Shown: positions 1 to 8,294 of the stretch, piece after piece
Numbering within the stretch: the stretch's first letter is position 1
Layout of the letters: each line of letters opens with the position of its first letter
Source: Paludibacter jiangxiensis
GTDB lineage: Bacteria > Bacteroidota > Bacteroidia > Bacteroidales > Paludibacteraceae
Direction of reading: 5' to 3'
Assembly (NCBI GenBank): GCA_945870155.1
Contig: CAMBSB010000004.1
Coordinates: forward strand, 20,134-84,133
DNA length: 64,000 nucleotides
The notes under the pieces: model-generated
The model's input: only the letters and a program-made list of their open reading frames with translations
Database searches by the model: none
Told to the model about the DNA's origin: nothing
Position numbers and translations under genes: made by a program

Positions 1-453
1 TCAAACTTTTTGATTTAAACTATTCATTTATAGCAATATAAATAATATAGACAGGATGTTACAAACATGTTACATTTAACACTTTTTATAATTGAAAAAA
101 GCTGATTTTTATGTTGTAAAACATGTTTTTGAGGATTTTTGATGAAAAAGTGAATGAAAAATTCGAAAAAATGAAATCCTAAATGCTACATAATACTAAC
201 AAACAATTTCGATATTTCTCATATTTGCTAAATATTTTCCAAAGTATAGTCAGAAAAAAATCAAAAAATAATCTAAAACATATTTGAATAATAAGTTAAA
301 TTCAACAGCATAAAATATATTTACAAAAAAAACATATATATAAATAAAATTATTGTTATTTTTGTTGCAACTTTCCATTTTATTTATAATTATTTACCCG
401 ATAAGAAAATAATTTATATAAATATCTATTAATAAGCTAAAAATATAAGTATT
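1..453. other. AT-rich non-coding left edge
   Basis: No ORF of useful length lies here, and I see no tRNA, strong hairpin or clear promoter. The stretch is extremely AT-rich with several copies of ACATGTT-like words near bases 60-130. It is the upstream region of the large secreted protein that starts at 454. The promoter of that gene must lie here, but I could not identify a convincing TAnnTTTG element close to the start. Confidence 0.6.
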
Positions 454-3400
454 ATGAAAAAGAATTTATTTATCATTCTAATGTTAACTATTACTTTTAA
501 GGTTTTTGGGATAGTTTATAATGTTACAGTACCGGCCGTAACAAAAGCTTGTTATATTGCAGGCGAAATGAACTCGTGGGCACAAGAGGCAATGATTAAA
601 ATAGATGCTACACATTACACAATTGACTTAAGCTCAGCTACGGCATTACAAAAATACAAGTATTGTTCCGGACCTTCATGGAACTATGTGGAAAACACTC
701 CAAATGGTGATAACAGGTCATACACTGCAAATGACATTGTTAGTTCGTGGGCATTGGTTTATGACCCGACAGTTATTGCTACAGATGTTAAATATAGCGT
801 AACCGTTCCAGTTGGTACCAATGTATGTTATATAGCCGGAGCATCAAACAGTTGGCAATTTCAGGAAATGACAAAAACTGATGCAACACATTTTACCATT
901 ACTATAAATACTGCACTCCCTAATTCTTATAAATATTGCTCAGGTCCCGGTTGGAAATACGAGGAACTTGATGCTGCGAATCAACCAATTGCGAATAGAA
1001 ATTATAATGCGAATGATGTTGTAATAAAATGGGCAGAAATATATATCCCAACAGTTACTTATAATGTTACAGTGCCTTCAGGTACTAATGCTTGCTATAT
1101 TGCAGGTGAAATGAATAATTGGGCTCATCAGGCTATGGATAAAATAGATGATACGCATTACAGATTAACAATTCAAAATGCAACAACAACTCAAAAATAC
1201 AAATACTCTTCAGGTCCGGACTGGAGTTATGAGGAATTGAACTCAGCAGGCGAAAAAATAGAAAACAGATCATATTCAGCTTCTGACATTGTGGCAAAAT
1301 GGTCTTCAATTTGGAATCCTGGTGAGCTTGTTACGCCAATTGCTAACACATTAACACTTGCCTCAGGTAAAGTTGAAAGATATTCATTCAACAAAGCTGC
1401 AATCAACAACCGAACAGTAGATGTTTGGCTACCAGCCGGATACACAACAGATAAAAAATATTCAGTTTTATATATGCACGATGGTCAAATGCTTTTTGAT
1501 GCCACCCAAACCTGGAACAATCAGGAATGGAAAGTAGATGAAACAATTTCTCAACTTATTCAAAATGGTGAAATAAAAGACCTTATCGTGGTAGGTGTTT
1601 GGAATAGTACAAATCGATATAGTGAATTTTATCCTGAAAAATCACTTAATTATTTACCTTCAGATATTAAAACCCAAAAAATGACCGAATTTAACAATGA
1701 ACCAAAAGGAGATGAATATTTAAGTTTTATTGTCGATGATTTAAAACCATTTATCGACAAAACATATTCGGTTTATTCAGATCAATCAAATACTTATATT
1801 GCAGGTTCAAGTATGGGTGGACTGATTTCGTGGTATGCGCTTTGCGAATATCCTTCTGTTTTAGGTGGAGCTATTTGCATGTCGACCCATTGGGCTAATA
1901 ATGAATTGGATAGCCCTTCTATTCCTGATTCGTTCCGAAAATATTTATTAGCAAAAATGCCCAGTCCACAGAATCATACTTTATATTTCGACCATGGTAC
2001 TGTAGGGTTGGATGCAAATTATCCACAGCATCAGGTATTGACTGATACAATAATGAGATTTAAAAAATATAGTGCAAGCAACTGGATTACAAGAACTTAT
2101 TCAGGTGACGATCATAACGAAACATGCTGGGCAAATAGATTTAATATTCCGCTAAAGTTCATGTTCAAAAAGGCAGATGTAACTTTAGCTTTGATTACCC
2201 AATTTGAACAAAAATCATTCGAATGTGGAAGCACAATACCTATAGTTTGGGACAATAACTCATTGGTAACCAATGTAAAAATTGAATTTTCGGGCGATAA
2301 TGGAGTTACATGGTCAACAATAGCAGCTTCAGTTGCAGCCTCAAATAAAACTTTTAACTGGACAGCACCAAACACAGCACTTTATGAGTGTAAAATAAGA
2401 ATTAGTAGTACAACAAATGCTGGATTAATGGTAGAATCACCCGGAATTTTTGTTTTATACAATCATTTAGCAACAAAAGTAGAACCGCTATTAAAAAACT
2501 ATTTGCCTGTATTTGTTTATCCTTATAATCAACAATATCCGGTTACAACAGCCACAGATTCACAAATAATAAATGGTAAAGTTGGAAATGCATGTGGACC
2601 AACAGCGGTATCAAACATATTATCCTTTTGGGAGTTTCCAAGAAAAGGATTTAGTTCAAGAACTTTTACCGATCATTTAAATTGCGTGTGGTCAGCAAAT
2701 TTTTCAGAAACAGAATATAAATATGATTTAATAACTGATAAACTTAATATTAATAGTCCTCAAGCAGTAATAGATGCCAATGCAACATTGATGTATCATG
2801 CCGGAGTTGCCATGCATGATACCTGGAGAACGGGTAATAGTTCCGGTGCACTTCAAGCATTTAAAACATATTTCGGCTATAATTCAAATGCAAAAGAATT
2901 AAACAGAGATAATTACACTCCCGAACAATGGGAAAAAGTAATGAAATCGGAATTAAGCCTGGGGCGTCCTCAAATAGTGCAAGGTTGGGCAAAAATTAAT
3001 CCCGATGGTAGTCACGATGGGCATTGGTTTATGTGTGATGGATATTCCGAGGAAAACACTTACCACGTAAGTTATAATTATGGTGCAGGAAGTGATTGGT
3101 ATTTTCCATTATATGAATTTGGCATTTACAAATTAAAAAATTGGATATTTGCATATTTAGAACCTGATTTTAAAGGAAAGAAGATTTCATTAACAAGTCT
3201 GGCAGGGAATGAATATTGGCAGAAAGGAACTCAAAAAAACCTAATTTGGACGAGTACAAATGTTGCAAAAATAAAAATTGAATTTTCGGGCGACAATGGC
3301 ATTACCTGGTCGGAAGTTGCTTCTAATATTGATGCAAATTTAGGAAATTACAATATTAATTTACCCAATGCTGAATATGAAAAATGCAAAATAAGGATTA

Positions 3401-4665
3401 CCGACATGGATAATATTAATATTTCAAGCCACAATCAAATAACATTTTCAATTTTCGACACTAAAGAATTGACCCTCAAGCAATCAATTCCCACACAAAT
3501 TACATGCAAAAGTAAATTACCTATACGTTGGATAGCAAAAGGATTAAATACTGTAAAAATTGAATATACCGAAAATGAAACTGAATGGTTATTCATTGGT
3601 GATACAATTGCTTCAGCTCAAAATTTTATTTGGACTGTACCTGATAAAATAATTCAAAATTGTAAAATCAGGATTTCAGATAAATCAGATAACAGTCTGT
3701 TTGCTAGTTCTTCAGCATTTACAGTTAACAAAACAGTAAAAGTTGGTGGCCCATACATCATTGATAATAACACCTTAGTTTTGTGTCATTTCAACAAAAA
3801 CTATGTAAATGAAATAGAACCAACAAAAACACTTACAGCTTATAATTCAACTAGTTTTGAAGAAAATTTTGATTTATCGCTCGATTATGGGTTGAAAATT
3901 GATAATTCGAGCTCAACATCATATAGTTGTGTTGTAGTACCACATTCCGAATTATTAAGTTTAATTGGCGATTGGACTATTGACTTTTGGTTTAAAATTC
4001 TGTCCTGGGGAAGTGGAACTGTTGCTTATCCATTTATTTTTTTTAAGCCTGGTGCTAACTATTTTATAAATTTAAATGCGTCAAATCAAACATTAAGAGC
4101 AGGTTACGATTATGATGGCGGCGCTGAATTTTTGGATTTACCTATAAATTCATTAGTGTTAAATAAATGGTTTCATCTTTCGTTTACAAGAAACACTTTA
4201 AACAATACCTTAAATTGTTATATTCATAACGACAAAAGAGCTTTAACTACTAGTAAATCAATCATATATAATCCAACACATATACCCAAAACAAATACTA
4301 ATGATATAAGGATTGGTGGTTATAATTATGGATCGAATGTACAGTTTGATGGATATATTGACGAACTTAGAATAAGTAATGTGGTACGGAACTTTGAAAC
4401 AACCGGATTGTCGGAAATAAAAGCAAGTAAACTATTTGAAATTTCACCTAATCCTTCGAAAGGATATATCGAAATCACATGCAAAAAAGCAATACAAGAG
4501 CCTGCAAAATTAACAATAGTGAACCTTAATGGTCAAATTATTCTTGAAAAAATATTGTTATCCGAAAAACAAACATTAAATTTGACAGCATTTGAAAAAG
4601 GTATCTATTTTATTCAGTTTAAAAACAAGGAAAAATCGGAAACGAAAAAGTTAATTTTGTACTAA
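454..4665 (+). CDS. Secreted multidomain esterase / cysteine-peptidase-like T9SS cargo protein
   Basis: A 1403-residue exported protein. In order: a signal peptide (about 1-19); three tandem ~90-residue beta modules (about 20-285) that each carry CYIAG..N.W and look like CBM20/E-set carbohydrate-binding domains; an alpha/beta-hydrolase esterase of the PF00756 type (about 310-570) with nucleophile motif GSSMG (Ser453); an Ig-like module with GDNGVTW; a papain-like domain with NACGPTA (Cys714) and DGHW (His857), resembling C39/C10 peptidases; two more Ig-like modules; a LamG-like domain (about 1110-1300); and a type A T9SS sorting domain starting at PNPSKG and ending in a KKLILY tail. Seen: the motifs and repeats. 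Known: such C-terminal domains send proteins through SprA to the surface. Inferred: polysaccharide or glycoprotein degradation at the cell surface. The substrate cannot be told, and the peptidase domain may be structural. Confidence 0.85.
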   Translation: MKKNLFIILMLTITFKVFGIVYNVTVPAVTKACYIAGEMNSWAQEAMIKIDATHYTIDLSSATALQKYKYCSGPSWNYVENTPNGDNRSYTANDIVSSWALVYDPTVIATDVKYSVTVPVGTNVCYIAGASNSWQFQEMTKTDATHFTITINTALPNSYKYCSGPGWKYEELDAANQPIANRNYNANDVVIKWAEIYIPTVTYNVTVPSGTNACYIAGEMNNWAHQAMDKIDDTHYRLTIQNATTTQKYKYSSGPDWSYEELNSAGEKIENRSYSASDIVAKWSSIWNPGELVTPIANTLTLASGKVERYSFNKAAINNRTVDVWLPAGYTTDKKYSVLYMHDGQMLFDATQTWNNQEWKVDETISQLIQNGEIKDLIVVGVWNSTNRYSEFYPEKSLNYLPSDIKTQKMTEFNNEPKGDEYLSFIVDDLKPFIDKTYSVYSDQSNTYIAGSSMGGLISWYALCEYPSVLGGAICMSTHWANNELDSPSIPDSFRKYLLAKMPSPQNHTLYFDHGTVGLDANYPQHQVLTDTIMRFKKYSASNWITRTYSGDDHNETCWANRFNIPLKFMFKKADVTLALITQFEQKSFECGSTIPIVWDNNSLVTNVKIEFSGDNGVTWSTIAASVAASNKTFNWTAPNTALYECKIRISSTTNAGLMVESPGIFVLYNHLATKVEPLLKNYLPVFVYPYNQQYPVTTATDSQIINGKVGNACGPTAVSNILSFWEFPRKGFSSRTFTDHLNCVWSANFSETEYKYDLITDKLNINSPQAVIDANATLMYHAGVAMHDTWRTGNSSGALQAFKTYFGYNSNAKELNRDNYTPEQWEKVMKSELSLGRPQIVQGWAKINPDGSHDGHWFMCDGYSEENTYHVSYNYGAGSDWYFPLYEFGIYKLKNWIFAYLEPDFKGKKISLTSLAGNEYWQKGTQKNLIWTSTNVAKIKIEFSGDNGITWSEVASNIDANLGNYNINLPNAEYEKCKIRITDMDNINISSHNQITFSIFDTKELTLKQSIPTQITCKSKLPIRWIAKGLNTVKIEYTENETEWLFIGDTIASAQNFIWTVPDKIIQNCKIRISDKSDNSLFASSSAFTVNKTVKVGGPYIIDNNTLVLCHFNKNYVNEIEPTKTLTAYNSTSFEENFDLSLDYGLKIDNSSSTSYSCVVVPHSELLSLIGDWTIDFWFKILSWGSGTVAYPFIFFKPGANYFINLNASNQTLRAGYDYDGGAEFLDLPINSLVLNKWFHLSFTRNTLNNTLNCYIHNDKRALTTSKSIIYNPTHIPKTNTNDIRIGGYNYGSNVQFDGYIDELRISNVVRNFETTGLSEIKASKLFEISPNPSKGYIEITCKKAIQEPAKLTIVNLNGQIILEKILLSEKQTLNLTAFEKGIYFIQFKNKEKSETKKLILY

Positions 4666-4741
4666 TATTGAGCTATTAAGCTGTAAAAAGTTTTATCAAG
4701 GATGTTTTCACTTATATTTGTATGCTTTTCACTGAAATATT

Positions 4742-4772
4742 TTTGTTTGCATACACATTGCTTATACATTTG
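4742..4772 (+). promoter_or_regulatory. Bacteroidota-type promoter for the lipoprotein gene
   Basis: TTTG (4742-4745), a 19-base spacer, then TACATTTG (4765-4772) match the Bacteroidota -33 TTTG / -7 TAnnTTTG consensus. Transcription would begin near 4779, about 60 bases before the ATG at 4839. A second TAnnTTTG (TATATTTG) lies at 4713-4720. Confidence 0.65.
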
Positions 4773-4838
4773 CATTATTATAAATTTATAAGTAAACAAC
4801 AAATTACAGATTTAACAATTTAATAAAGAAGGTAAATT

Positions 4839-5936
4839 ATGAAAACATTCAATTATTTTATGGTAATGCTTGCAATAAGTATTATTACATGGAGTTGTTC
4901 AAACAACGAAATATCAAATGAAGCATCTGTTAAAACATCTATGGAAACTGGTGTTATAGAATTAAGTACATCTTTGAATGCCATTGCAAATTCAGAAGGT
5001 TATCAGGTTTTGTCAATTTCATCAATTAATGAGAACACTTCTAGTAAAGTTTTAAGTATCAGTCCACTGGTCATTGACTCTACTTTTAGCAGCATTGTTT
5101 TGGCAGATATTGCAGGAGTATGGGATTATAAAGCAATCAGTTACAAAAAAGGTCCGTCTATGTATATGCGCTATTTCACAAAAACAGCTGTAAGCGATAA
5201 AATGGTATTACGTTTACCTGAAGAAAAAGCAAAAAGACCAAAAATTTTGTTTCAGTTCACTCCTACTGATACTTTATTGGCAAATAATTATGTAATATCA
5301 TTATCAAAATACGATTATAAGTTTAATCGATTTTTAGGTTGGGATTACAAGATGGCTTCAACTATTAATATAAAAGCAGTAGATGCCGGAGCATTAAACA
5401 TCCAATCATCTAGTTCAAAAGCAAGTGGTTACAAATATGCTTCTGAGTTTATATTTACCGATGGTAACAAAATTAACACCAGTTATTCAACAGGAGATAC
5501 TGCCATTAGCATTTATTCGATTAGCAATGCTGTAAAAAATCTTTATGAAGAAAAGTTTACTGCAATAAAAACTTCAACTGACAACAAACACAGAGAAAGA
5601 CTTTATACATTAACAGTTGGTGATGTCAAAATTGTACGCGAACCCGGAAAAAATGGCTTGGATAGTGCAAAAGTTTATTTAAAAGGTGTTTTACAACTCA
5701 ATTCAAAGGTTGAAATTATTGATATTGTTGCCTCAACTGACCCAACAGACAATTCGGTGATTCAGAAAAAACGCGAATTAAAAATTACTTTTGACGATGG
5801 AACCAGTAAAACAATGACTGAATTGCTCGGAACTTCGGTTGATTTAATCCGTCAAATTTTTGCTACACTTCGCCAATCAACTTTTGCTGTTGATATAGTT
5901 GATGCTATTGCTTGGGATGTTTATAAGAATAAATAA
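4839..5936 (+). CDS. Putative lipoprotein of unknown function
   Basis: 365 residues with a short hydrophobic lead and a Cys at about residue 20 (TWSCSNN) that looks like a lipobox, so it is probably membrane-anchored in the envelope. The rest is a soluble, beta-rich sequence with many Ser/Thr and Lys and no motif I recognise. It has its own promoter upstream and a terminator-like hairpin directly after it, so it is probably a single-gene unit. No function is assigned. Confidence 0.75.
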   Translation: MKTFNYFMVMLAISIITWSCSNNEISNEASVKTSMETGVIELSTSLNAIANSEGYQVLSISSINENTSSKVLSISPLVIDSTFSSIVLADIAGVWDYKAISYKKGPSMYMRYFTKTAVSDKMVLRLPEEKAKRPKILFQFTPTDTLLANNYVISLSKYDYKFNRFLGWDYKMASTINIKAVDAGALNIQSSSSKASGYKYASEFIFTDGNKINTSYSTGDTAISIYSISNAVKNLYEEKFTAIKTSTDNKHRERLYTLTVGDVKIVREPGKNGLDSAKVYLKGVLQLNSKVEIIDIVASTDPTDNSVIQKKRELKITFDDGTSKTMTELLGTSVDLIRQIFATLRQSTFAVDIVDAIAWDVYKNK

Positions 5937-5979
5937 TAAACCATATATCATTATATATCAAGCTATTTAGAATTTAGTA

Positions 5980-6013
5980 TAGGGGAAGAGTCATAAACTT
6001 CCCCTAATTTTTA
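5980..6013 (+). terminator. Intrinsic terminator after the lipoprotein gene
   Basis: AGGGGAAG and CTTCCCCT form an 8-bp GC-rich stem around a 9-base loop, followed by AATTTTTAT. It separates the lipoprotein gene from the histidine kinase gene. Confidence 0.8.
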
Positions 6014-6058
6014 TAAAATAAAAATTGGTAAAAACATCTACAATAAAATATTTCAACA

Positions 6059-7207
6059 ATGTATATAAAAAATAAGACTATCAATTTAAAATACATTGAA
6101 ATTATCATTTATTTCATTATTTGGTTAAGTGTATTCACTTTACCTTACTTTATTCATCGCGAAAATTATATAGTAGATTGGGAAAAAGTAATAATTGAAT
6201 GGCTGAGATTATTCGCATATTTAACTATTTTCATACTAAATGTTTATTTACTCATCCCTAAATACCTCTTTAACAAAAACTATAAATTATATATTAGCCT
6301 TTCTATTTTAACTATTATTTTTGTATTAAGTTCGAGTATTGCTTTACAAAAATTCTTAAAACCATCAAACACTTTATCCATGCCACCCATGGAAATTGGT
6401 CCTGGTATGCCACCCATGGAATTAGGAAACAATATGCCTGCACCAATGGGTTACAGAGCACCAAAAGCACCAATGGAAAAATCGCTATTTATGATTATTG
6501 TTGATAATCTGATAATTGCATTTTTGGTTTTTGCGGCTGGAACTACTATAAAACTAATGACTCGTTGGCTCAACGAAGAAGAAAAAAGGAAAGATGTGGA
6601 AAAGGAGCAATTGAAAACTGAACTTGCACTTTTAAGACATCAGGTAAGTCCGCATTTTTTTATGAATACGCTTAACAATATACACGCATTGATTGATATA
6701 AATTCAGATACAGCCAAAGATGCAGTTATCAGACTTTCTACATTGATGCGATATTTGCTTTACGAAACTTCCCATGGTCAGACTAGTCTACAAAAAGAAA
6801 TTGATTTTATTGAAAGTTACATTATACTCATGCAACTAAGATTTTCAAAAAAAGTGAAAATCACACTCGATATTCAAAAAAAGCTACCGGCAATTCAAAT
6901 TCCTCCTATGCTTTTTATAACGTTTATTGAAAATGCATTTAAACATGGTGTAAGTTATCAGAACGAATCATTTGTTATTTTTAAGCTCCAATTAATTGAT
7001 AATCAGATTATTTGCAAAATAAAAAACAGCAAAAACAAACAAGTAGAAAATTACAATAAATCATATTCCGGAATAGGTTTAACTAACATTCGAAAAAGTT
7101 TAAATTTGCTTTTTGAAAACGATTATTATTTAAATATTACCGAAAATGAAAAAGAATTTGAAGTTGATTTAAAAATACCAATTTACAATAATAACATAAG
7201 CTCATAA
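6059..7207 (+). CDS. LytS-family sensor histidine kinase
   Basis: A 382-residue membrane kinase of the His_kinase (PF06580) type that pairs with LytTR regulators. Four predicted membrane helices lie at about 12-34, 45-68, 75-98 and 143-167. Then comes the phospho-acceptor segment RHQVSPHFFMNTLNN (likely His199) and an HATPase region with FIENAFKHG and SGIGLTNI. The loop between helices 3 and 4 is rich in Met and Pro (MPPME repeated), encoded by a 27-bp tandem duplication. The partner response regulator gene lies 216 bases downstream. The signal is unknown. The loop could bind a metal, but that is inference. Confidence 0.92.
   Translation: MYIKNKTINLKYIEIIIYFIIWLSVFTLPYFIHRENYIVDWEKVIIEWLRLFAYLTIFILNVYLLIPKYLFNKNYKLYISLSILTIIFVLSSSIALQKFLKPSNTLSMPPMEIGPGMPPMELGNNMPAPMGYRAPKAPMEKSLFMIIVDNLIIAFLVFAAGTTIKLMTRWLNEEEKRKDVEKEQLKTELALLRHQVSPHFFMNTLNNIHALIDINSDTAKDAVIRLSTLMRYLLYETSHGQTSLQKEIDFIESYIILMQLRFSKKVKITLDIQKKLPAIQIPPMLFITFIENAFKHGVSYQNESFVIFKLQLIDNQIICKIKNSKNKQVENYNKSYSGIGLTNIRKSLNLLFENDYYLNITENEKEFEVDLKIPIYNNNISS
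6380..6433 (+). repeat. Two 27-bp tandem repeats coding the Met/Pro loop
   Basis: Two adjacent 27-base units both begin ATGCCACCCATGGAA and code for MPPME followed by four variable residues. They sit in the loop between the third and fourth membrane helices of the kinase, so unit-number changes would keep the reading frame. Confidence 0.8.
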
Positions 7208-7376
7208 AAATTTTATAACGAACTATTATAAATCAGTTAAACATAAAACACTAATTTTTAGCGAGAAACATATCACTATAATCAAGCAAAAACACATGAA
7301 ACTTACATGTTCAAAATTAAAAATTTGGACAAAAGGTGAAGATATATCATTATTTAAAAAACATAATTACCTGTCA

Positions 7377-7410
7377 AATTCCCCCTTTAGGGGGATAGGG
7401 GGCAGATAAA
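7377..7410. repeat. Dispersed C/G-run element, copy 1
   Basis: AATTCCCCCTTTAGGGGG followed by ATAGGGGGCAGATAAAA, almost the same as the element at 8246-8282. The inner CCCCCTTTAGGGGG can form a short hairpin. It lies within 15 bases of the start of the response regulator gene, so it would be in the leader or at the translation start. Confidence 0.75.
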
Positions 7411-7423
7411 ATATTATAAACCT

Positions 7424-8140
7424 ATGAAAATAAAGTGCTTGGCAATAGACGATGAACCTTTGGCATTAGAACAAATTAGCATATACATTGACAAAACTCC
7501 TTTTCTTGAAAAAGTAGCTTTGTGCCAAAGTTCTTATGAGGCTATAGAGTTTTTATCAACAAACGAAGTAGATTTGATGTTTGTTGACATAAATATGCCT
7601 GACATAAACGGCATAGACTTAGTAAAATCATTAGCGAATAAGCCACAGATAATTTTCACAACAGCCTACAGTGAATATGCTATCGAAGGTTTTAAAGTGG
7701 ATGCAATTGATTATATCTTAAAACCAATTAGTTACAATAACTTTTTAAAGGCTGCCAACAAAGCTTTTTCATGGTTCGAGTTAAATCAAAAACAGCCTGA
7801 AACTCTACAAACCACACAAGATTCATTATTTGTAAAATCGGAATATAAGTTAATAAAAATCATGCTTTCCGAAATAAAATATATTGAAAGTGCCAACGAA
7901 TATGTTCAAATTCATATTGATAACGAAAAACCAATTTCAACACTGATTCGACTGAAAAATATGGAAGAGCAACTTCCTAAAAACCACTTTATGCGTGTAC
8001 ACCGCTCATTTATTGTGAATCTCGATAAAGTGAAAATAATTGACCGCAATCGCATAGTTTTTGACAAAGTATATATTCCTATTGGCGATCAATATAAAGA
8101 TGTTTTTCAAGCTTTTATTGATAAAACATTTTTGGTTTAG
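7424..8140 (+). CDS. LytTR-family response regulator
   Basis: 238 residues. The receiver domain (about 1-120) has the acidic pair in AIDDEP, the phospho-acceptor Asp55 in FVDINMPD, a T/S switch region TTAYSEYA and the Lys in YILKP. A LytTR DNA-binding domain follows (about 140-238), with SANEYVQIHI and FMRVHRSFIVNLDKV. It is the expected partner of the LytS-like kinase upstream. Targets are unknown; the neighbouring BspA-like gene is a candidate by position only. Confidence 0.94.
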   Translation: MKIKCLAIDDEPLALEQISIYIDKTPFLEKVALCQSSYEAIEFLSTNEVDLMFVDINMPDINGIDLVKSLANKPQIIFTTAYSEYAIEGFKVDAIDYILKPISYNNFLKAANKAFSWFELNQKQPETLQTTQDSLFVKSEYKLIKIMLSEIKYIESANEYVQIHIDNEKPISTLIRLKNMEEQLPKNHFMRVHRSFIVNLDKVKIIDRNRIVFDKVYIPIGDQYKDVFQAFIDKTFLV

Positions 8141-8245
8141 CATTTTTATAAATAATTTATATTAAATTAGAATACCCCTGAATAAATAAAAGTTAGAACA
8201 CATAAGTAGATGATTAAAGATTACTAAAAAAATTATTAACTATAT

Positions 8246-8282
8246 AATTCCCCCTTCAGGGGGCTAGGGGGCAGGTATAAAA
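8246..8282. repeat. Dispersed C/G-run element, copy 2
   Basis: AATTCCCCCTTCAGGGGG followed by CTAGGGGGCAGGTATAAAA, a close copy of 7377-7410. Like copy 1 it lies just ahead of a start codon (8295), with an internal CCCCCTTCAGGGGG hairpin. Confidence 0.75.
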
Positions 8283-8294
8283 AAATTAATTCAA

